Below, piece by piece: positions 42,058 to 42,507 of a stretch of 42,507 nt of DNA (within the stretch, counting starts at the first letter, position 1; each line of letters opens with the position of its first letter). The stretch lies in the NCBI GenBank assembly GCA_000969725.1, contig JXSR01S061090.1. One strand, given 5' to 3'. The notes beneath the pieces were generated by a model, which worked only from the letters and a program-made list of their open reading frames with translations, was not told where the DNA came from and did no database searches. Both the position numbers and the translations under genes were made by a program. This DNA comes from Ophiothrix spiculata. Its lineage: Eukaryota > Echinodermata > Ophiuroidea > Amphilepidida > Ophiotrichidae.

Positions 42058-42300
42058 CTGCGTTTTATTGCCACTAGGATAGTGTCGACGCTGGATGCTC
42101 GACACTAGCCTCTCACCCTCATAAATAAGTATGTTGGCCACAAAAATTAACAAAAAACGGTTGTGGCAGATGTACAGGAGTTGCTTATGAGATACTAGTA
42201 GCTTCTTTGTAGTTTTCTTCATTGTGATTCAATTTCTAGCCATTAGATTCTAGCGTTGAGAGCTAGCGTCGACACTATTCCAGTGTCAATAAAACGCAGG
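42058..42300. mobile_element. MITE with CTGCGTTTTATTG ends
   Basis: The left end CTGCGTTTTATTGCCACTAG is followed by GATAGTGTCGACGCT; the reverse complement of the right end is CCTGCGTTTTATTGACACTG followed by GAATAGTGTCGACGCT. The inverted repeats are about 36 bases and contain a GTCGAC site. It is 243 bases, with no coding capacity. The target duplication is not clear. Confidence 0.8.
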
Positions 42301-42507
42301 TGAACGATTGCCATTTCTTCATTTTAAAGGTTAAAATCAACTTCAAACCTCTTAACGGCAAATTATAACTTACTGTAATCAAGATAACATAAAAAGGAAA
42401 GGACACATGCACTTGAAACTTTCAATATTTTCATCAACTGAATTGAATTACACAATATCGATAACAACGGCATAGTTCATCATCTTCTAACTCGACCAAG
42501 GACTTAT
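42301..42507. other. No feature seen at the right edge
   Basis: About 200 bases of unassigned sequence to the window end. Confidence 0.5.

Noticed and set aside
41783-42082. 99-codon basic frame as a gene
   Set aside because: It runs antisense to a retrotransposon 3' end and into the left inverted repeat of a separate MITE.

Overview
The window reads as AT-rich, non-coding animal DNA, probably from a marine invertebrate. The clues are eukaryotic: 5'-truncated non-LTR retrotransposons, many short inverted-repeat (MITE-like) elements with TA or TTAA target duplications, ATTC microsatellite DNA, ATGGCGGCCATTTTG-type repeats, and an 895-base run of N typical of a scaffold gap. The exact taxon cannot be fixed from sequence alone. 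I found no intact host protein gene, tRNA, rRNA or CRISPR array. Almost every open frame is short and fails to survive in its own paralogous copies.

Layout. (1) About 1-12850 is a tandem array of diverged copies of one unit, beginning near 1, 4301 and 10691; a further fragment lies inverted at about 14690-15560. The copies differ by insertions: an RTE-like retrotransposon fragment (about 3146-4118), a TA-flanked MITE (4605-4961), a palindromic MITE (7970-8204), a 954-base TA-flanked element made of CTAGTC words (8387-9340), a TTAA-flanked element (9432-9880) and an inversion of about 0.8 kb in unit 1. (2) 13070-13985 is a degenerate repeat with a conserved ATGGCGGCCATTTTGAA core about every 175 bases. 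(3) 16516-19200 is a transposon graveyard: a 144-base hairpin, a TTAA-flanked element with a TA-flanked MITE nested inside it, a retrotransposon C-terminal fragment and a diverged hairpin element. (4) 19735-26460 and 30560-35640 are two long direct copies of a second repeat; the first is interrupted by a hairpin element that runs into the N gap. (5) 26753-30550 holds a mariner-like MITE, an ATTC microsatellite and a minisatellite with a unit of about 60 bases. (6) 35640 to the end is a mosaic of hairpin elements, a second mariner-like MITE, a short duplicated segment, a retrotransposon 3' tail and a terminal MITE.

The best candidates for something undescribed are three. First, three different TA-flanked elements share one architecture: CACT termini and long arms built as a chain of short palindromes of an element-specific word. 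Paralogous empty sites confirm two of them to the base. Second, a short block that could once have coded (a D-D-Y-M...H-G...M-I-R-like reading) is shared between the two otherwise dissimilar repeat arrays and is the best-preserved part of the second. Third, the 175-base repeat carries a YY1-like core.
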